Of a stretch of DNA of 64,000 nt, positions 35,620-45,179 are shown piece after piece. Each line of letters begins with the position of its first letter. The stretch's first letter is position 1. Made by a program: the position numbers and the translations under genes. Below the pieces are notes generated by a model. The model ran no database searches. It saw only the letters and a program-made list of their open reading frames with translations, and was not told the DNA's origin. Source of the DNA: Streptomyces sp. GQFP (GTDB lineage Bacteria > Actinomycetota > Actinomycetes > Streptomycetales > Streptomycetaceae); the NCBI RefSeq assembly GCF_021545335.1, contig NZ_CP089312.1, positions 1-64,000 of the forward strand, written 5' to 3'.

Positions 35620-35950
35620 TCAGCTCGGCATCGGTCCGGGCCATACGGCCGAGGCATCGTCCCGGTCCGGGTCGGGCAGCCGCACCGGGCGGACGGGGAT
35701 CGTGCGGGTGTGTCCGTCCGTCACCGCCGTCCAGGGGGCGGGGTGGCCCGGGTAGCACAGGGTGGTCAGGACGAAGACGCCGTCGGCGTAGACCTCTACG
35801 TACTCGCCGATGGTGAGGATCCGCAGGGTTCTGGCGGGCTCGGTCAGGATCGTCTCGCCGAGTGGTGCGTCGGCGGGGCCAGGGATGCAGAGGTTCTTGC
35901 CGTCGCAGCCGACCAGCAGGGCGGGGCCGTCGGCCGCTGTTCGCACATGG
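35620..35950 (-). pseudogene. C-terminal remnant of a GH32-like glycosidase
   Basis: The frame TLRILTIGEYVEVYADGVFV, then LTTLCYPG, resembles the beta-sandwich end of GH32 sucrose/fructan enzymes. The catalytic five-blade propeller and the start are missing. Confidence 0.45.
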
Positions 35951-36212
35951 CACCGCCCGGCACCGCGGAGGCTCTGGCAGGCAACGAGCGGACGTGGGTG
36001 GTCGATTCAGGCCACGACCTGATGGTGACCGCACTGACGGCGGTGGCCGAGATCCTGTTGCGGCTCGGCGCCGACTGATCCCCGAACTCTCACTGAAAGG
36101 GCTCGCCGGCTGGGACCAAGTTGGCGCAACACCGACCCCTCGCGACTCCCCTGCGGTCCCGATCGATCCGTACGCTCAAGTCATCCAAGTCATCGATCAA
36201 AGTGAGTTTTCC

Positions 36213-39200
36213 ATGGGCGTTTCCTCGGATTACCCCGATGTCCCCGAATGGGTTTCGAAACCCGAGGGATATCAGGCAGGAGCCGTCACCAAGTACAAGG
36301 GCAACATCTTCCGCGCCGCCTTCTGGGCCTCGGAGCCGGGGATCGGCGACGCCAATACGAATGGCTGGCGGTTCTTCGACGAGTTGTACGACCAGAGCGC
36401 CCATACGCCGGTCCAGCAGGCGAAAGTCATCGCCTACATACCCACCTGGCGAAAAGCCGAGGGATTCGACTACGGCAATGGCGAGATGTATCAGTACATC
36501 ACGCATGGGATCATCGCGTTCCTGACGTTCAGCCAGAGCAGCCTCGGCGAGTTCGACTCCGCGTCGCTGGCGGAGATCAAGACGATTCTCCCGGATGTCG
36601 TCATCGCCGGGAACCTGACCGACACCAAGATCATGGTCGCGCTGGGCGGCGCGAACGACTACGCCTTCCTCGACCTGATGACGGCGGTGGGAAACAATCC
36701 CGCCGCCCCGCAGCTCGACCAGGCCGTGCAAAACGTGGCCGACTTCGTCACCGCCAACGGCCTGGACGGTGTCGACCTCGATCTGGAGTGCTGGTGGGGC
36801 AAACCCGGTGAGCCGGACCAGGGCGGCCGGTTGAAGAGTGACGGACCGCATCCCGCAGGGCGGGGTCTGACGCTGTTCGCTCAGAAACTGAAGCAGGCCA
36901 TGCCCGGCAAAATCGTTTCGGCGGCCATTTTCGGCACGTCGTGGTACGGGAACAACTACGACCCGGCGGTCGCGGACCACGTCGACTGGCTCGGGGTCAT
37001 GACCTACGACCTCACCGGGTCGTGGGACCGGTCCCCTGTGGGCCCGCACACCGCCCTGCTCAAGATCCGCGGCGAGGACACCGCGGACGTACGCGAGGCG
37101 GACGTCTACCAGGAGTCGTACCTTCCCGAACAGCAGGGCGCCTGGCCGGGGCCCCGGACGGGCGGTTCGTCCTCGGGCGCGGACAACGTGGAGAACAACC
37201 CGATCGGGTCGGTGGAGGACTCCCTCTGGTACTGGTCGAACCCGCTCTTCGTGAACTGGCAGGGGACAGGGCACGGCGTGGCCCGCGACAAGCTCGCGGC
37301 CGGAGTGCCGATCTACGGCTATGACTTCACCGCCGCGAAGGATCCGGACGACCTGACCGGGGAAGTGCCCCCGGGATACAAGACGCTGCGGTACAAGGAG
37401 ATCCTGGACGCGTTCCCGGACGCGCACAACGCCGCGAACGCGAACATCAAGACTCCCGGATCCACACCCCGGCCCGCCCTGGGCGAGCCCCTGCCTCCGG
37501 GCGACTACCCGTACGCCCACAACATCTATTTCGAGACCCCGGCCACCGCCGTCACCAAGCTGAACTTCCTCAAGGACGTGGGAGCCCAGGGCGTCATAAT
37601 CTGGGAACTCTCCAATGACGTCTGGGAAGACGGCAAGAGCATCATCAAGGCCCTCTACCGCGCCTCCGGCAACCCCGAGCCCGAGCCCGTCACGAACCCG
37701 CCGGTCCCGGTGGCCAGTGGCTGTCTGTGGGACTCCATCGGGTTCCTGGGCCACGCGACCGACTACCTCCAGTTCCAGGACGACGGAATCATCCGGTCCG
37801 GTGTGCGGCAGTTCTCGGCCCGACTGTGGAACATCCCCGACGGCGACGACTGGGTGTCCGTTGCCCAACGCTCTCCTGCGGTGATCAGGAGGCAGTACTT
37901 CAACCGGCCGACCCGCATCGTGGACAAGGGGGCACTGGGGCTCTGGGGCGAGTTCGACGTCGTCGAATCGGACGACGTTCCGGCCTGGTACTGGGGTCAC
38001 ATGGAGACGGAGGACGGGGCGCCGTCCGGGTTCACTCGGTATCGCTCGCGTCTGTGGGGCCTCTCGCTCAGTGACGACTGGAAAGCCGGCGCGAGGCAGA
38101 CTCCGGCGCTCGTCGCAGGTCAGTACTTCGACCAGCCGACGGAGATCGACGACCAGGGAGTCACCGGCCTCTACGGCCTTTTCGATGTCAGTGACGAGGC
38201 GAGCACCATGCCCTCGCTCGTGACGCAGGCCGCCGGGCCCAACGACTGCTCCTACTGCCTGATCGACGACTTCCCCACCCAGCCCAACGTGGCCCAGGTG
38301 AACCTGACGACCACGATGACCGTCGGGGAGGGGACGCCCTACCTCTACTCGATGATCACTCGGAACAGCGAATCGCTCGAATTTCCCGAGGGGGTCGTCA
38401 TGACCCTCCAGGATCCCGACGGAAACACCTACGACCAGGCCGTCGAGGACGACAATCAACTCGTCCTGATGTCCGGTTCCTCGGTGCGATGTCTGATCGT
38501 CAAGGATCCCAAAGCGGGCGACTGGACCATGCACATGAACGTCCCGAGCGGCGTCGATTTCCGCTGCGAATGCGACACCGTTCCGAATGCGGACGTCTTC
38601 GACTCCATGGTGGAGACCTGGCAGAAACTCAGCAAATTGAGCGACATCGAGCCCCGGGACATCAGCGCGGGCCAGGTCGCGGCATTCCTGGGTGTGGCGG
38701 CGATCACGCTCCTGGTCCCCTTCCCGCTGGGCATCGCCACCCGAGCCCTGATATTGGCCGTCACCGGAGTCGGCTGGCTGGGGTTCTCGAACTCAGGCAC
38801 CATGGATTCCGTCTCACGAAACATGGCGGAAGCCGCGGGAATCCTGTCGAAGGTGATGAAGGACCTGAAGGAAGAAGGATTCACCGCCCTCGAAAAGTAT
38901 GTCTACCTGGTGGGGAAGAATATTTCCTACGAGGAGTACCAGGTCATTCTCAAGTACCCCGCCAATCTCTTCCACTGGCTCGGGATCCACCGCAGGGTGT
39001 ACCAGGTTGTCGAACACATGACGGAGCCTGAGGAACAGAACGCCGTGCGCCATGTGTACTGGCAGTGTCTGCTCAAGAAGAGGCTGGGCGAAGAGTTCGC
39101 CGTGGCGATGGGCGACGCGCACGAGATCGGCCGCCCTGGGTCCGATGAGGACAACCGGGCGGACGAGATCAACAACAGGATCGGTCTTCAGCTGGCGGAC

Positions 39201-39296
39201 GACGTGGAATCCGAGGAGGACTGCCTGCAGCGCGCCCGCGACATGTGGGCAGCGGGCGAGCTGGCCACGCGGGACCCGGAGACAGACCCCACCTGA
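36213..39296 (+). CDS. Multidomain GH18 chitinase with C-terminal DUF6973-like domain
   Basis: This 1027-aa protein probably hydrolyses chitin-like polymers. Residues about 10-55 resemble a CBM5/12 chitin-binding module (KYKGNIFRAAFWASEPG). The GH18 barrel follows to about 480, with the DxxDxDxE motif DGVDLDLE at 185-192 (catalytic Glu192). Two related 65-residue repeats lie at about 530-660 (RQFSARLWNIPDGDDW; TRYRSRLWGLSLSDDW). A beta domain comes next, then a strong hydrophobic stretch at about 825-865. The C-terminus (EQNAVRHVYWQCLLKKRLGE; DAHEIGRPG) resembles DUF6973. No signal peptide is present at ATG 36213. This argues for a non-Sec route or an effector-like protein. Confidence 0.8.
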   Translation: MGVSSDYPDVPEWVSKPEGYQAGAVTKYKGNIFRAAFWASEPGIGDANTNGWRFFDELYDQSAHTPVQQAKVIAYIPTWRKAEGFDYGNGEMYQYITHGIIAFLTFSQSSLGEFDSASLAEIKTILPDVVIAGNLTDTKIMVALGGANDYAFLDLMTAVGNNPAAPQLDQAVQNVADFVTANGLDGVDLDLECWWGKPGEPDQGGRLKSDGPHPAGRGLTLFAQKLKQAMPGKIVSAAIFGTSWYGNNYDPAVADHVDWLGVMTYDLTGSWDRSPVGPHTALLKIRGEDTADVREADVYQESYLPEQQGAWPGPRTGGSSSGADNVENNPIGSVEDSLWYWSNPLFVNWQGTGHGVARDKLAAGVPIYGYDFTAAKDPDDLTGEVPPGYKTLRYKEILDAFPDAHNAANANIKTPGSTPRPALGEPLPPGDYPYAHNIYFETPATAVTKLNFLKDVGAQGVIIWELSNDVWEDGKSIIKALYRASGNPEPEPVTNPPVPVASGCLWDSIGFLGHATDYLQFQDDGIIRSGVRQFSARLWNIPDGDDWVSVAQRSPAVIRRQYFNRPTRIVDKGALGLWGEFDVVESDDVPAWYWGHMETEDGAPSGFTRYRSRLWGLSLSDDWKAGARQTPALVAGQYFDQPTEIDDQGVTGLYGLFDVSDEASTMPSLVTQAAGPNDCSYCLIDDFPTQPNVAQVNLTTTMTVGEGTPYLYSMITRNSESLEFPEGVVMTLQDPDGNTYDQAVEDDNQLVLMSGSSVRCLIVKDPKAGDWTMHMNVPSGVDFRCECDTVPNADVFDSMVETWQKLSKLSDIEPRDISAGQVAAFLGVAAITLLVPFPLGIATRALILAVTGVGWLGFSNSGTMDSVSRNMAEAAGILSKVMKDLKEEGFTALEKYVYLVGKNISYEEYQVILKYPANLFHWLGIHRRVYQVVEHMTEPEEQNAVRHVYWQCLLKKRLGEEFAVAMGDAHEIGRPGSDEDNRADEINNRIGLQLADDVESEEDCLQRARDMWAAGELATRDPETDPT

Positions 39297-39304
39297 TTCG
39301 GGCT

Positions 39305-40546
39305 TCACTGTTCAGGTCGCAACGCGGGGGCGCCGCCAATGTGTTGGGCAGCGCCCCCGCCGTCGAGGAGGGCCACGGTCATCCGGCGGACCGCCTCCGT
39401 GATCAGCTCGGGAGAGGTCGCCAGGTTCATGCGTACGAAGCCCGCTCCCCCGGTGCCGAAGCCCGTCCCCGAATTGAGGGCGACCCGGCCGCGCTCCAGG
39501 AAGACGGTCGCCGGGTCCCCGGCCAGGTCCAGCGCTCGGCAGTCCAGCCACGCCAGGTACGTGCCCTGGGCCGGTTCGTAGCGCACGGCCGGGAGATGCT
39601 CGGCCAGCAGGTCGGCCAGCAGACGGCGGTTGTCGTCGAGGCCCGCGAGCAAGGTGTCGAGCCAGTCCCCGCCGTCCCGCAGGGCGGCCGTGTGGGCGAT
39701 GACGCCGACGTGGCTGGGGCCATGGCTGACCTCTTCGGGAATGCGGGCCAGGTCGTCCGACGCGCCAGGCCCGGCGACGGCGAGGGCTGCCTTGAGACCC
39801 GCGAGGTTCCATGCCTTCGACGCCGACATCAGCGACAGGCCGTCCTCGGCACCCGGCACGGTCAGGTACGGGACGAACCGTGCAGCTCCGGCCAGGAGCG
39901 GGGCGTGGATCTCGTCCGCCACGACGCGCACACCGTACGTCCGGGACAGTCGCGCGGCATTCGCCAGCTCGGTGGCGGTGTGCACGGTGCCGGTCGGGTT
40001 GTGCGGGCTGCAGAGCAGGTACACGGGCCGCCCACCACCTTTCATGGCACGCCCGAACGCCTCCTCCAGCGCCGCGAAGTCGATCCGGAAGTCCGGGCCC
40101 AACGGGGCTTCCACGATCGGTCTGCCCATGTTCCCGACGAACTGGTAGAACGGCGGATACACAGGCGAGTTGACGATCACCGGATCGCCCGGACCTGAGA
40201 CCAGCTTGAGCATCTCGACGATTCCCAGCATCACGTCGGGCACGATCGCCGTACGCTCCACCGCGAGGCCGTCCCAGCCCCACCGCTTGCTCGCGAACTC
40301 CGCGAGCGCCTCGGCGTATCCCGTGCCGGCCGGATATCCGGTGTCCCCGAGCGCCACCGCGTCGGTGATGGCCCGCGCGACCGGCTCGGCCAGCGGCACA
40401 TCCATCTCGGCCACCCACAGCGGCAGCACGTCGTCCGGGTAGGTGCGCCACTTCATGCTCGTCCGCTTCCTCAGCTGTTCCAGGGAGAGGCTGCGCAGCG
40501 GGTTCGAGCCGTCGGGGACAGGAGTTTCTCGCGGAGAGGTGTCCAT
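39305..40546 (-). CDS. PLP aminotransferase of the MalY/PatB (C-S lyase) type
   Basis: This 413-aa fold-type I enzyme has [21 protein letters not shown], the typical MalY/PatB N-terminus. The PLP-binding Lys is in [12 protein letters not shown] near residue 245, and the C-terminal Arg region is [13 protein letters not shown]. Relatives cleave the C-S bond of cystathionine or cysteine conjugates. It lies 64 bp after the MOSC-reductase gene on the same strand and may belong to the same operon. The 3' end is convergent with the GH18 gene, only 8 bp away. Confidence 0.85.
   Translation of the reverse strand: MDTSPRETPVPDGSNPLRSLSLEQLRKRTSMKWRTYPDDVLPLWVAEMDVPLAEPVARAITDAVALGDTGYPAGTGYAEALAEFASKRWGWDGLAVERTAIVPDVMLGIVEMLKLVSGPGDPVIVNSPVYPPFYQFVGNMGRPIVEAPLGPDFRIDFAALEEAFGRAMKGGGRPVYLLCSPHNPTGTVHTATELANAARLSRTYGVRVVADEIHAPLLAGAARFVPYLTVPGAEDGLSLMSASKAWNLAGLKAALAVAGPGASDDLARIPEEVSHGPSHVGVIAHTAALRDGGDWLDTLLAGLDDNRRLLADLLAEHLPAVRYEPAQGTYLAWLDCRALDLAGDPATVFLERGRVALNSGTGFGTGGAGFVRMNLATSPELITEAVRRMTVALLDGGGAAQHIGGAPALRPEQ
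39324..39360 (+). terminator. Candidate hairpin between convergent GH18 and aminotransferase genes
   Basis: GCGGGGGCGC at 39324-39333 pairs perfectly with GCGCCCCCGC at 39351-39360 across a 17-base loop. It lies at the junction, inside the last codons of the minus-strand gene. It could end transcription of the GH18 gene. There is no T-run. Confidence 0.5.
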
Positions 40547-40610
40547 GCGGCCAAAATACGCGAAGGGGCCTCAATGAAATCCGCCTCTTTCGATCCCGAC
40601 CCGCTCGCGC

Positions 40611-42386
40611 TCACGCATGCACCTCCACGTCTCCGACCGGCACGGCACAGCACAGCAGCGCCTGGTCGGTGTCCAGTCGTACGGCTGGTTCGCTGAGGTG
40701 TGCGACCTCGCCGGTGATCCGCTGGCGGCAGCTTCCGCAGGCGCCCGCGCGGCAGGCCGAGGGCAGCTTGAGACCCGCGGCCTCGGCCGTGTCGAGGAGC
40801 GTGCCGCTGTCCGTGGTCCAGGTGGTGCGCGTGCCGCTCGCCGTGTACTTCACGGTGAACGGGCCGGGCTCGGGCGGTGGCCGTTCGTCGAGGGCCACCG
40901 GGCTCGGCGACAGGAAACGCTCGTCGGTGACGGCGTCGCCCGGGACGCCTGCGGACAGCAGCGCCCCGCGCACCGTGTCGACGAAGCCGGGCGGGCCGCA
41001 GAGGTACGCCTCCACCGTCCCGTCCGCCGCCAGTTCACGCAGGTCCGCGGTGGTGGGACGGCCGGGGCTTGCGCCGTACGGCAGTTCGGCCCCGGGGTCG
41101 GTGACGTACAGCCGTGCTGTCGAGTGAGGCAGTTTCGCAAGGAGTTCGAGCACCGGCTCCCACAATGGGGTCTCGGCGCTGCTGCGGACGACGTTCAGTA
41201 CGGTGACCTGCCGCTCGGGGGCGGTTTCCAGCAGGTCACGCAGGACGGGGAGCACGGGCGTGATGCCGATGCCCGCCGCCGCGAGCAGGAGCGGGCGGTC
41301 GGGAACGGAGGGCGCCGGCTCGTCGCCGTAGGGGCCGGACAGAAGCACCCGGGAGCCGAGCGGCAAGGCGTGCAGCCAGGGTGACATACGGCCGTCCGCG
41401 ATCCGTTTGACGCTGATACGCAGTTCGGTCTCGGCGGCTGCCCCCGTGAGGGTGTAGCAGCGCCACAACGGGCCTTCCTCGTCCGTGAGATGGAGGCGGA
41501 GGTGCTCGCCGGGGCGGCACCTGGCCCCGGCGGGGTCGCGGAAGGCGAAGGTGGTGACGGTGGGGCTCTCCTCGGTCCGCCCGATCAGTTCGGCCCACCG
41601 AGGGCGGCCGGGTTCGGCCGGACGGGCGGCGTACCGGGGCATCGCGGGTGCGCTCCCCCGGTGCACGAGGCGGTCCCCCACCTCGATCCGGCCCCCGCGT
41701 ACGACCCGGGCGTACACCCCGCAGTACAGGTGCCCGAAGCGGGACGCCAGCAGCGCCGGGACGTTCAGGTCGCGCACCCCCGTTCCGGGGCGGACGGTGG
41801 TGGCACGGCAGCGCTCGGTGGGGAACGTGAACTCCAGCTCCGCCGCGCCGAGTTGGACTCGGCGTCCGGGCAACTCCAGTTCGTTCCAGGCGCCGAGGCC
41901 GGAGACGTAGAGGTTGGCCCGGAAGCGGAGGGGGTCGACCGGGACTCCGGCCGCCTCCGCGAGCGCCTCCACCGTGTCGAGGTTGATGACGGACAGGGGT
42001 GCGTCGGGCCAGTCCCACAGCGCGGCGCCGGGGCGCTCCAGGCGGACCGGCCCGAGCAGGTCACGGATCCGCGCGTCGGTCTCCCTCAGGTCGCCGCCGT
42101 CCAGGGCGATCCGCAGTTCACGGCCGTCGGGGGCGGTGAGCCGCAGCGCGTCCGGCTCCAATGTCAGTCCGTAGGCGCCGAGTTGGGCATGCTTGCGCAG
42201 GCGCAGCAGGACCTCGCTGGAGATCCAGCCGTTCGCGTTCGCCCTGGCTCCCTCCGCGCCCTCGGAGAGTCCGAAAGCACGGTCCAGCGGCAGCCCTTGA
42301 CCGACCGTCAGCTCGGCATGGGACAGCGGTTGGCCAGGCAGTCCCTTGACGGGGTACCGGTACACGGCCGTCAGAAGTGCTCCCAC
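40611..42386 (-). CDS. MOSC-domain protein fused to a ferredoxin reductase
   Basis: This 591-aa protein has an N-terminal MOSC barrel (AVYRYPVKGLPGQPLSHAEL) and MOSC core with RCRATTVRPGTGVRDLN. A ferredoxin-NADP reductase-type part follows (RCYTLTGAAAETELRISVK; AAAGIGITPVLPVL), then a plant-type 2Fe-2S domain with SACRAGACGSC and a final LLCC. The layout matches YiiM/YcbX-like hybrid oxidoreductases linked to molybdenum- or sulfur-containing substrates. I chose GTG 42386 with a GGGGAGGAG site; it overlaps the previous gene by 16 bp. Confidence 0.8.
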   Translation of the reverse strand: MGALLTAVYRYPVKGLPGQPLSHAELTVGQGLPLDRAFGLSEGAEGARANANGWISSEVLLRLRKHAQLGAYGLTLEPDALRLTAPDGRELRIALDGGDLRETDARIRDLLGPVRLERPGAALWDWPDAPLSVINLDTVEALAEAAGVPVDPLRFRANLYVSGLGAWNELELPGRRVQLGAAELEFTFPTERCRATTVRPGTGVRDLNVPALLASRFGHLYCGVYARVVRGGRIEVGDRLVHRGSAPAMPRYAARPAEPGRPRWAELIGRTEESPTVTTFAFRDPAGARCRPGEHLRLHLTDEEGPLWRCYTLTGAAAETELRISVKRIADGRMSPWLHALPLGSRVLLSGPYGDEPAPSVPDRPLLLAAAGIGITPVLPVLRDLLETAPERQVTVLNVVRSSAETPLWEPVLELLAKLPHSTARLYVTDPGAELPYGASPGRPTTADLRELAADGTVEAYLCGPPGFVDTVRGALLSAGVPGDAVTDERFLSPSPVALDERPPPEPGPFTVKYTASGTRTTWTTDSGTLLDTAEAAGLKLPSACRAGACGSCRQRITGEVAHLSEPAVRLDTDQALLCCAVPVGDVEVHA

Positions 42387-43456
42387 GTCGACTCCTCCCC
42401 AGCAGTGCACGGACCGCCGTCGTGGCAGCTCAAGCGCCCCTCCGCCAGGTCCAGCCGGACCGTGAGGAGTGTGCGCCACTGCTGCTGGAACGGCAGTCCC
42501 GGCTGCGGGTGGCAGCACACCGGGGCGCCGTCACTCTCGTGGACGTCGAGCAGCTCGGTCCAGCGGGCCGGGTCGGGCGAGGCGAGCAACTTCCGCCGGG
42601 CAGCGAGGTGTTCGAGCCGGGCGTAGGTCCCGGCGGTGGGTGCGGCCAGCTCCCCGGTAGCGAGGTGGGGATCGAGGAAGTGGTTGGTGTGCAGGAGGTA
42701 TCCGTCGCTGTCCGGGGGCAGTACGGCGGTTCCGGCCGGGCTGAGTTCGACGCATACGGCGTCACCGTCCCGTCCGTCGTGGGCGACGACCGTCAGCACG
42801 GTGGACGCCGAGACGTCCGCCGACCGCGCGATGTCGACGGCTTCGGCGAGGGTGGCGGCCTCGTCCAGGATCCGGCGGGCCACGATGTGCACCGGGACGC
42901 CGATGCGCGCTCCGTCGGCGGCGTGGCTGAGGATGTTGAAGTGCAGCCCGAGGCCTGCCGAGTTGAGGCCGATCTTGCCCAGGATGCCGGCCTCCGTGAA
43001 GGTCCGCACCCCGGTGTGCCGGACCAGGCTCTTGGTGTCGGTGAACTCCTCGTGCCAGTCCCAGGTCTGGATGGTGTGCGGGGCGCCGGGGCCGCCGACG
43101 TACACGGCGGTGGTGCACTCGCCGTCGGCGGTGGCGCCGACGGTCGCGAGGATCTCGGTGCGGGCGTTGAGCATCCCGAGCTGCCACAGTTCCACGCCCG
43201 CGCCCCGGGCCAGGGCGACGAGTTCGGTGTGCAGGGCGGGCGCCCAGCGCCGTATCTCCTCGGCGGCCTGTTCACCGTACGACGGGAGGACGGCTGGATC
43301 GACCTGTACGGCCTCGAAGAGCCGCCGGTACTCGGTGATGCTCCTGCGTATGCGGGCCCGGTCGGCGGTGCCGACGGTGTGGCCGCGTTCCGCCGGGTCG
43401 GCGGTGTCGGTGAGGTGGCGGGCGATCACCGGGAGCTGCTCAGGATCGCGTCCCAC
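42371..43456 (-). CDS. C45-family amide hydrolase/acyltransferase
   Basis: This 361-aa Ntn-hydrolase belongs to the acyl-CoA:6-aminopenicillanic acid acyltransferase-like family. Self-processing before Cys near 114 (DGECTTAVYV) would create the N-terminal nucleophile. NSAGLGLHFN and LLHTNHFLD are the other family blocks. Relatives cleave or transfer acyl groups on amide-linked substrates. The start overlaps the P1 peptidase gene by 31 bp. The pair suggests stepwise hydrolysis of an imported amide or peptide. Confidence 0.85.
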   Translation of the reverse strand: MGRDPEQLPVIARHLTDTADPAERGHTVGTADRARIRRSITEYRRLFEAVQVDPAVLPSYGEQAAEEIRRWAPALHTELVALARGAGVELWQLGMLNARTEILATVGATADGECTTAVYVGGPGAPHTIQTWDWHEEFTDTKSLVRHTGVRTFTEAGILGKIGLNSAGLGLHFNILSHAADGARIGVPVHIVARRILDEAATLAEAVDIARSADVSASTVLTVVAHDGRDGDAVCVELSPAGTAVLPPDSDGYLLHTNHFLDPHLATGELAAPTAGTYARLEHLAARRKLLASPDPARWTELLDVHESDGAPVCCHPQPGLPFQQQWRTLLTVRLDLAEGRLSCHDGGPCTAGEESTWEHF

Positions 43457-44460
43457 ATCACCTCGGCCGCGATGGCGCCGAGGCCCACGGAGTTGATGGC
43501 GTGGGCGCCGATCCGGGAGGGGGTCGTCGGCAGGTCGACCTCGTCGGTGGTGAGGGTGAAGAGGGTGTCGCCGTCGAGGTTGGTGTGGAAGGGCTGGATG
43601 CCCCGGTGCATGGAGCCGTGCACCTGTCTGCCGAACTGTTCCAGGGCCCGGTCGTCGAGCCGTACGTTGGTGATCAGCGCGGAGATGGTGGTGTTGCCGT
43701 GCGCGGTGGTGGGGCCGTCGCCGGCGAAGGCGGCCTGGTAGTCGAGGTGGGGCAGGCGACGGGTACCGGTGGCGGGGTCGTAGTTGCCGCGGATGACGGT
43801 GCCGTCGCGGTCGACGATCACGCCGACCGCGTTGACCACGGTCACGGCGAGAATCTTGATGTCGCCGATCTGCCGGAAGGCGGCGCCCTGGCCCGAGAAC
43901 TCGCAGCGGGACCAGTCGATCTTACCGACGGAGGCGCTGATCCCGGCCCCCGCCCGGCCCACGGGGACCCGGTCCGCCGAGGCCAGGCGCAGGGCGGCGC
44001 GGCCGAGGGCCGCGTCGGGGACCACGGCGTTCCCGCGGGTGGCGAAGTCGTAGATGATCGCGCCCGACACGCACTTGAGGGCGTCCCAGCCGACCTGGTG
44101 GTCCACCCGGGCCCGCAGTTCGTCGGCGACTCCGGCGCAGGCGCCGAGTCCGTAGAGCGAGCCGCCGGACAGGCAGATGGCGTGGGCGTACTGCTTGTCG
44201 CCGTAGGAGAGGCCGATGGCGCCGCCGCGTTCGTCGATGAACATGCGGGCGCCGGCCGGGACATGGACGACGGTGGTGCCGGTGGGGCCCTCCGTGTACT
44301 GGGCGGTGCCGACCTCGACGCCGGGGAAGTCGTACTCGACGGTGCCTCGGCCGGGGCTGGGCTGCGGGACGAGGTCGAAGTCGTCGTTGCTCTTGGCCGG
44401 GCCGAAGGACGGTGGCGGGATGATCCGGGCGGCCGGTGCCGTGTGCTCGGTGAGCGTCAT
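43426..44460 (-). CDS. P1-family peptidase (DmpA-type)
   Basis: This 344-aa Ntn-fold aminopeptidase self-cleaves at the nucleophile in the AHGNTTISALITNV segment near residues 250-258. Supporting blocks are AICLSGGSLYGLGACAGV and TVVNAVGVIVDRDG. Relatives release N-terminal D- or beta-amino acids from amides. It overlaps the ATPase gene upstream by four bases (ATGA), so it is expressed with the importer. A role on the imported substrate is inferred. Confidence 0.9.
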   Translation of the reverse strand: MTLTEHTAPAARIIPPPSFGPAKSNDDFDLVPQPSPGRGTVEYDFPGVEVGTAQYTEGPTGTTVVHVPAGARMFIDERGGAIGLSYGDKQYAHAICLSGGSLYGLGACAGVADELRARVDHQVGWDALKCVSGAIIYDFATRGNAVVPDAALGRAALRLASADRVPVGRAGAGISASVGKIDWSRCEFSGQGAAFRQIGDIKILAVTVVNAVGVIVDRDGTVIRGNYDPATGTRRLPHLDYQAAFAGDGPTTAHGNTTISALITNVRLDDRALEQFGRQVHGSMHRGIQPFHTNLDGDTLFTLTTDEVDLPTTPSRIGAHAINSVGLGAIAAEVMWDAILSSSR

Positions 44461-45179
44461 AGCGTCTCCAGGAGCTGTCGTGAGTAGGGGTGCTGCGGGG
44501 TGGCGTAGAAGCGGTGGGCGTCGGCGAGTTCGACGATCTCCCCGGCGCGCATCACCGCGACGCGGTGGGCGAGGTAGCGCACGGCGGCGAGGTCGTGGGA
44601 GATGAACAGGGCGCCGAAGCCGTGTTCGGTCTGGAGGTCGTGGACGAGGTTGAGGATCTGCGCCTGCACGGACACGTCGAGGGCGCTGACGGCCTCGTCG
44701 AGGACGATGAACTTGGGGTGGGTGATCAACGCGCGGGCGATGGCGACGCGTTGGCGCTGGCCGCCGGAGAGTTCGTGCGGGAGCCGTTCGGCGAAGGAGG
44801 CGGGCAGGCCGACCTGGTCGAGGATGCGCAGGACCGCTGGGTGGTGGGTGCGCAGTCGGCCGCCCTGGGCGGCGGCGAGGGGTTCGGCGACCGAATCGGC
44901 CACCGTCAGGCGGGGGTTGAGGGACCAGTGGGGGTTCTGGAGGACGGCCTGGACCTCTCCGGCGCGGGTACGGCGGCCGCCGTACGGGAAGCGGACCGTG
45001 CCGGAGGTGGGGCGGCGCAGGCCGAGGGCGACGGAGCCCGTGGTGGTCTTGCCTGAGCCGGACTCGCCGACCAGGCCGAGGGTCTCGCCGGCAGCGATGC
45101 GGAAGCTGACGTCCTTCACCGCGGTGAGCTTCTTGAACACGACGGACACGGAGTCCAGTTCGAGGACCGGTTCGCTCAT
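44457..45179 (-). CDS. Oligopeptide-type ABC transporter ATPase (OppF/DppF-like)
   Basis: This 240-aa ATPase shows Walker A GESGSGKTTT, signature LSGGQRQRVAIARAL, Walker B FIVLDEAVSALD, and switch His in ISHDLAAV. The final TPQHPYSRQLL is typical of oligopeptide transporters. It works with the companion ATPase encoded just upstream. Start and stop overlap both neighbours. Confidence 0.92.
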   Translation of the reverse strand: MSEPVLELDSVSVVFKKLTAVKDVSFRIAAGETLGLVGESGSGKTTTGSVALGLRRPTSGTVRFPYGGRRTRAGEVQAVLQNPHWSLNPRLTVADSVAEPLAAAQGGRLRTHHPAVLRILDQVGLPASFAERLPHELSGGQRQRVAIARALITHPKFIVLDEAVSALDVSVQAQILNLVHDLQTEHGFGALFISHDLAAVRYLAHRVAVMRAGEIVELADAHRFYATPQHPYSRQLLETL

